DNA from: DATATB01 sp036268995
GTDB taxonomy: Bacteria > Planctomycetota > Planctomycetia > Pirellulales > PNKZ01
Assembly: GCA_036268995.1 (NCBI GenBank)
Contig: DATATB010000140.1
Location: forward strand, 1-64,000
DNA length: 64,000 bases
Reading direction: 5' to 3'
Position 1 is the stretch's first letter; every line of letters begins with the position of its first letter. Position numbers and translations under genes: made by a program. Shown here one piece after another: positions 59,590 through 64,000 of the stretch. The notes under the pieces were generated by a model, which searched no databases, was not told the DNA's origin, and saw only the letters and a list, made by a program, of their open reading frames with translations.

Positions 59590-62500
59590 ATGGCTACAGC
59601 CGAGCGTAAGAAAACATCACGCCCAGTGAGAAATGCCCAACCGCCGCAGCCAGCAAGGCGTCGTTTTCGCCGCTGGCTGCTGACTTTTGCGCTCGGCGGC
59701 GGGCTGCTAGTGGCCGCATTGCCCACGATCCTGACCTGGGGCCCTTGGCGCGATGCGCTGATTGGCTGCTGCGTGGCCGGTTTGAACGGAAGGGTCTCGA
59801 CCGAAAGCCTTTCGGTGGGCTGGTTCTCGCCGCTCACGGCGACGGATGTGAGCGTCATCGACCCGCAGACTCAACGGGTCCTGTACATCGCCTCGCTTAC
59901 CACCGAAAAATCGTTGCTCGGCTTGCTCGCCGGGCCGACCGACCTGGGCAAAGTCACGATCGACGGCCTGCAAGCGAACCTGGTGCTGCGCGAAGACGGC
60001 AGCAACATCGAGGACCTGATCGCGAATTACCTGCACGCCCCGCCGCGAGCCAGCACGCCGCTAATCAACCTCGAACTGGATCTGAGCAACGGCCACGTCG
60101 CGATCCAAGACACGTCGTCCGGCCAGCAGTGTACGATCGAGCGTTTGGCAGTCCACGCAGCCTGCAATGCAAACCGGCTGACGGGGGCTACGGTTGGTGG
60201 AACGATCGTGCACGACGGCCGTAGCGGGCCGCTGGCGCTTAAGCTGTCGACGCAACCGGCAGATCCTCCGGGCGCTAACGCTTCCGGCTCGCCCACGGGT
60301 GGTAACGCTTCCGGCTCGCTGGCTGTGAAAATCCAGGAGTTTCCGCTGGGCGTGTGCCAGGCGCTTGTGTGCCGCCAATTGCCGCATACGAAGCTGGCCG
60401 GCGCGCTGGCCGCGGATGTCACTTGTCAGGTCGATGCAAACGATAAGGGCCAACCGCGGCGTGCGGCCAACGGCCAGGTCGAGATTACCGGGCTAGCCGT
60501 GGCCGGACCATTGCTCAAAGGCGATCGCCTGGCGATGGACAAACTGACCGTCCCTTGCCAGGCCGTCTGGGAGGGGAATCGGCTCGACATCAGCCGGCTG
60601 CAAGCGACTTGCGACGTCGGACAGTTCAGTGCCGCCGGCACGCTGCTCGAGCCCCAGCAGGTGGCCGCGATTACGAGTGTGGCCGATCTTGCCGGGGCGC
60701 TCAGCGGCAGTTCGGGCGAAGTATCCGGAAATATCGACCTGGCAAAGCTGGCCCGGTTGCTGCCCCGCAGCATCGGACTCAAATCGGGCGTGCAATTGAC
60801 CGCCGGCTCGCTGTCGTGGCAGATCAGTGGCAAGGACGTCGGTGGGCAGCCCAGCTACAGCGGCACCGTCGATGCCTCGAAGCTGGTAGCCCAGGCCAAG
60901 GGGCGTCAGCTCAGTTGGGAGTCGCCGCTGCACGCCAGCTTCGCCGCGCATGGCAAAGGCCGCGCGGCCGTGCTCGATCAGTTGCAGTGCCAATCCGACT
61001 TTGTCGAGCTGACCGCACAAGGCAATGTCCACGCGCTGCAAGCCTCGGGCAAATACGACTTGGGGCGGCTGTGCGACCAACTCGGCCAGTTCATCGACCT
61101 GGGCACGCGCCGCGTCGACGGCCAAGGCGCATTCTCGGCCAATTACCAGTGCGACGCAGCCGGCGCTTTCAACGCCGCCGCGCAATTCAACCTCGACCAA
61201 CTCCAGATGACCGTCGCCGGCAATCCCTGGACCGACCAGGCCTGGACGCTCGCGGCGCAGGTCAACGGAAAGTTACCACCTGGCGGCGTGAGCGTCAAAG
61301 CGGCCCAAATCACCGGTCAATTCGGCAGCGACCAGGTTTCGGTCAAGCTGGCTCCAAAGCCGGTCAGCATGACACCGACCGGCGTGCTGATCCCGATCGT
61401 CGCGCACGTCACCGGACAGGCCGGCACCTGGCTCTCGCGTGCCCAAGCATTGGGCGTAGTGCTGCCGGGTGTGGCTGCCGCCGGCCAGATCGATCTGCAA
61501 GTGTCTGCCCAATGTTCGCCAGAGACGATCGTCGTCGACTCGGCCGTGCTCACCAGCCAACCGCTCGAAATTCGCAGCCCGCAACTGACGCTGGAGGAAC
61601 CTGAAGCCCGGGTCGAGGGATCGGGCCGCGTGGAACTGGCCGGCAGAAGCGCCAGCGGCTGGAAGGCCCGACTGCAAACCACCAGTTTTTCAGCCGATCT
61701 GGCCGATGGCGCCTTTGCCTGGGCACCCGGCCAGCAGGGCCTGTCGGGCGCCGTCGATTTTGCGGGAGACTTGGTCCGACTGCAAAACTCACTCGGTCTG
61801 ACCGGCGGCGCCTGGCGCGTGGGTGGCATGCTCATTGGCAAAGGCACGATCCGGCAGAGCGGTTCGTCCAGCGCGATCGACATGACGGCCGGCATCGACA
61901 ATCTCATTGGCAGCCCCGCCCAAGGCCAGGCAATTGCGGCCGGCAAAGTCGCCCTGGCGCTCAAAGGCGATTACGACAACGCGGCCGACACCCTGCGGCT
62001 GGCTACCTGCAATCTGTCGTGCCCGTTGATGGTGTTCGAAGCCGCGGGCACGATCCAGCAAGCCGCCTCACGCCCGACGGTCGACCTCTCCGGCCGCTGG
62101 GAATACGACCTCGAAACGCTGACGGCCCTGCTGCAACCGAAGTTTGGCAACAACATCCAGCTCTCAGGGCACGAAGCCCGGAGCTTCCGGCTGCAAGGCC
62201 CGCTGGTAGCCACCGACACCCCGGCCAGCACTGCTCCTGCCGGCGAGCCGTCCAATGGCCCGCCGGCCGGTGGGGTGCTCACGGGGCAGGCCACCTTGGG
62301 GTGGGAGACTGCCAATCTGTACGGCTTTCAACTGGGCCCGGCGACGCTCGAGGCCCAGTGCGATCGGGGTGCGTTGCGGCTCATTCCGGCTACGTTGGCA
62401 GTCAACGGCGGCCACGTGAACCTGGGCGGCCAGGTGCAGCCGCTGTCGGCAGCCGGCATGTTCACCATGTCGCCGGGCGTGGTGGTTGACCATGTGCAGA

Positions 62501-63105
62501 TTGCCGAACAGCTAGGCCATCCCACCTTAAAGTTCATCTTGCCGATGGCCTCGCAGTCGCAGGTGCAGGGGCAGATTTCGGTGGCCATCAGCAGTTGCCA
62601 GGTGCCGGTGGCTAACCCCGATGCCGGCGACGTGTCGGGCCAGCTTACGATCCATGAGCTGGAAATGACGCGCGGCCCTTTCATGCAGGAGCTGGCCGGG
62701 CTGCTCAAACGCAACGAGCCGGCCCAACTGGCACAAAACTCGGTCGTGCCCTTCCGCATGGTGCAAGGCCGCATTTACCACGAAGGATTGGTCCTCAAGC
62801 TGCACGAGATCACCGTGCGCACGTACGGCTCGGTCGGGCTGGTGGATCAGAGCCTGGCAATCATGGCCGAAGTGCCCGTGCCGCTCTCCTGGCTGGCCGC
62901 TGAAATCGCCCACGACCCGAGCAAGCAGAAGACGATTCACGTGCCGATCGGCGGCACTTTAAATAAGCCGCAAATCGATCACCGCGAGGTCGAGCGGCTG
63001 GCCGCCCAGTTTGTCCGGCAGGCATCCGAGGGCGTCCTCCGCAACGGAATTGCCAAACCGCTGGAGCGCCTGCTGGGCACCCCGCCGGCCGAAGGCAACA
63101 ACTGA
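59590..63105 (+). CDS. large AsmA/TamB-like envelope protein
   Basis: The 1171-residue protein has a basic start, one membrane helix (about 28-48) and then a long region of repeating short beta strands with L-x-V-x-x-G and x-G-x-I-x-L words. This, together with the early F-S-P-L-T-A-T-D-V-S-V and a late block of the AsmA C-terminal type (about 1000-1110), fits the AsmA-like group. These proteins are inner-membrane anchored and span or reach across the periplasm; several move lipids to the outer membrane. That function is inferred here. Confidence 0.7.
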   Translation: MATAERKKTSRPVRNAQPPQPARRRFRRWLLTFALGGGLLVAALPTILTWGPWRDALIGCCVAGLNGRVSTESLSVGWFSPLTATDVSVIDPQTQRVLYIASLTTEKSLLGLLAGPTDLGKVTIDGLQANLVLREDGSNIEDLIANYLHAPPRASTPLINLELDLSNGHVAIQDTSSGQQCTIERLAVHAACNANRLTGATVGGTIVHDGRSGPLALKLSTQPADPPGANASGSPTGGNASGSLAVKIQEFPLGVCQALVCRQLPHTKLAGALAADVTCQVDANDKGQPRRAANGQVEITGLAVAGPLLKGDRLAMDKLTVPCQAVWEGNRLDISRLQATCDVGQFSAAGTLLEPQQVAAITSVADLAGALSGSSGEVSGNIDLAKLARLLPRSIGLKSGVQLTAGSLSWQISGKDVGGQPSYSGTVDASKLVAQAKGRQLSWESPLHASFAAHGKGRAAVLDQLQCQSDFVELTAQGNVHALQASGKYDLGRLCDQLGQFIDLGTRRVDGQGAFSANYQCDAAGAFNAAAQFNLDQLQMTVAGNPWTDQAWTLAAQVNGKLPPGGVSVKAAQITGQFGSDQVSVKLAPKPVSMTPTGVLIPIVAHVTGQAGTWLSRAQALGVVLPGVAAAGQIDLQVSAQCSPETIVVDSAVLTSQPLEIRSPQLTLEEPEARVEGSGRVELAGRSASGWKARLQTTSFSADLADGAFAWAPGQQGLSGAVDFAGDLVRLQNSLGLTGGAWRVGGMLIGKGTIRQSGSSSAIDMTAGIDNLIGSPAQGQAIAAGKVALALKGDYDNAADTLRLATCNLSCPLMVFEAAGTIQQAASRPTVDLSGRWEYDLETLTALLQPKFGNNIQLSGHEARSFRLQGPLVATDTPASTAPAGEPSNGPPAGGVLTGQATLGWETANLYGFQLGPATLEAQCDRGALRLIPATLAVNGGHVNLGGQVQPLSAAGMFTMSPGVVVDHVQIAEQLGHPTLKFILPMASQSQVQGQISVAISSCQVPVANPDAGDVSGQLTIHELEMTRGPFMQELAGLLKRNEPAQLAQNSVVPFRMVQGRIYHEGLVLKLHEITVRTYGSVGLVDQSLAIMAEVPVPLSWLAAEIAHDPSKQKTIHVPIGGTLNKPQIDHREVERLAAQFVRQASEGVLRNGIAKPLERLLGTPPAEGNN

Positions 63106-63209
63106 GCCCTTTCCTCGCTCCCGCCCACAGCCGATAATAAGCCGAAGAAGCACGGGCCCCGGACCGGGTCCGCTTCCAGTCGGCCGGCAATTCGGAAGTG
63201 CGGGCGCTT

Positions 63210-63950
63210 ATGAAGCTGATCGTGCTCGGCTCGACCGGCTACCATCCCAACGATCTGCGGCAAACCGCTTGCGTGATGCTGCCGGAAATCGGCGTGGTGC
63301 TCGATGCCGGCACCGGCATGTACCGCGTCGGCCCGCTGCTGTGTACGCCCGAGCTGCACATCTTCCTCTCGCACGCGCATCTCGATCATATCTTCGGCCT
63401 GACGTTTTTGTTCGACGTGCTGGGTCGCGACAGCGGCCGACGCGCCATCGTGCATGGCGAAGCCGACAAGCTGGCCGCCGTCCAGCAGCACTTGCTCAGC
63501 CCGCTGCTGTTTCCGGTGCCGCTGCCCTGCCAATACCAGGATCTGGACGGGCCGGTGGAACTGGCCGATGGCGGACGCCTGACGTATTTTTCGCTGGAGC
63601 ACCCGGGCGGGGTCGTGGGCTTCCGGCTCGATTGGCCCGATCGCTCGCTGGCCTATGTCACCGACACGGTTGCCCGGCCCGACGCGCCGTACATCGACGC
63701 GATTCGCGGCGTCGACGTGCTGCTGCACGAATGCTATTTTCCCGACAGCGAGCAAGCGATGGCCGAGCTGACAGGCCACAGCCACACCAGCGCCGTGGCC
63801 CAGTTGGCCCTCAGTGCCGGAGTCAAGCGGCTGTATCTCTTGCACCTCTATCCGGCCTCGGCCACGCCCGATCCGATCGGCCTCGACGTCGCCCGCCGCA
63901 TCTTTCCCACCGCCGAGCTGTGCCACGACAATATGGAAATCGAGTTTTGA
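63210..63950 (+). CDS. MBL-fold metallo-hydrolase
   Basis: The 246-residue protein has HAHLDH at 55-60, the zinc site of the metallo-beta-lactamase fold, an early G-S-T-G-Y-H and late S-H-T-S and H-L-Y-P blocks that add further His ligands. It fits the RNase Z or phosphodiesterase-like group of hydrolases; no substrate can be given. I chose the ATG at 63210 because it opens the M-K-L-I-V-L-G-S-T-G motif; a GTG at 63198 would add four residues. No operon partner is visible within the window. Confidence 0.8.
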   Translation: MKLIVLGSTGYHPNDLRQTACVMLPEIGVVLDAGTGMYRVGPLLCTPELHIFLSHAHLDHIFGLTFLFDVLGRDSGRRAIVHGEADKLAAVQQHLLSPLLFPVPLPCQYQDLDGPVELADGGRLTYFSLEHPGGVVGFRLDWPDRSLAYVTDTVARPDAPYIDAIRGVDVLLHECYFPDSEQAMAELTGHSHTSAVAQLALSAGVKRLYLLHLYPASATPDPIGLDVARRIFPTAELCHDNMEIEF

Positions 63951-64000
63951 GGTTACCTGACAGCGCATCGCCAAGCGGAAACTGCACTGGGCGATCTTTG

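Overview
The window looks like chromosomal DNA of a planctomycete, most likely of the Pirellulales type. The reasons are the high GC content, a secreted sulfatase, a Ser/Thr kinase beginning with the ETFVKQLEDSGIVAPGKLENF-type leader (split here: ETFVKQLEDSG / IVAPGKLENF) common in planctomycete kinases, many small secreted or lipoprotein genes, a DUF6666-like Cys-rich surface protein, GYF/zinc-ribbon membrane proteins, and a murC-murB-ddl-ftsQ run that is not followed by ftsA or ftsZ. No rRNA, phage, transposase, integrase or CRISPR array is visible; one tRNA (Arg, anticodon CCU) is present. The species is not identified.

Layout. 1-2.5 kb: FHA and BON genes (translationally coupled), a small secreted protein, a DMP19/DUF4375-like protein, tRNA-Arg. 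2.5-5.3 kb: leftward lipid cluster (acyltransferase, PAP2-type phosphatase, class 3 lipase). 5.4-9.9 kb: divergent osmoregulated-glucan locus, opgG leftward and an uncharacterised ORF plus opgH rightward. 10-15 kb: a Cys-rich surface protein and two tandem cystathionine synthase/lyase-type genes. 15-18.5 kb: glycine-zipper lipoprotein, then a ten-fold CxxC protein sitting between a full redoxin gene and a 130-base copy of that gene's 3' end. 18.8-27 kb: DUF4139 protein with an amidohydrolase, sulfatase, small lipoprotein, HEAT-like secreted protein, DedA, ApbE. 27-32.7 kb: a membrane protein coupled to a histidine kinase with a degenerate receiver, dnaB, a ParDE toxin-antitoxin pair, a di-haem oxidoreductase. 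33-37 kb: murC-murB-ddl-ftsQ. 37-43.3 kb: phosphate-selective-type porin, ClpP-like protease, three membrane or secreted proteins and a membrane P-loop NTPase. 43.6-50.5 kb: a giant PEGA/LRR kinase and a DUF4838 protein. 50.6-59.3 kb: ferredoxin, lysA, a metallopeptidase/thioredoxin-fold fusion, a large secreted protein, infA, and a third Cys/Met-type PLP enzyme with a GT4 N-domain protein. 59.6-64 kb: an AsmA-like envelope protein and an MBL-fold hydrolase.

How it fits together. Much of the content serves a diderm envelope: peptidoglycan precursor synthesis (murC, murB, ddl, lysA for meso-DAP/lysine), a divisome-type FtsQ protein, periplasmic glucans (opgG/opgH), phospholipid handling, an outer-membrane porin and an AsmA-like protein. 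Sulfur amino-acid metabolism is represented by three related PLP enzymes. Nearly every intergenic gap carries short perfect or nested inverted repeats, often in recurring families; one of these families has also entered the linkers of the giant kinase gene in frame. The repeats, the redoxin 3'-end duplication around the CxxC gene, and the kinase insertions are the least ordinary parts of the window.
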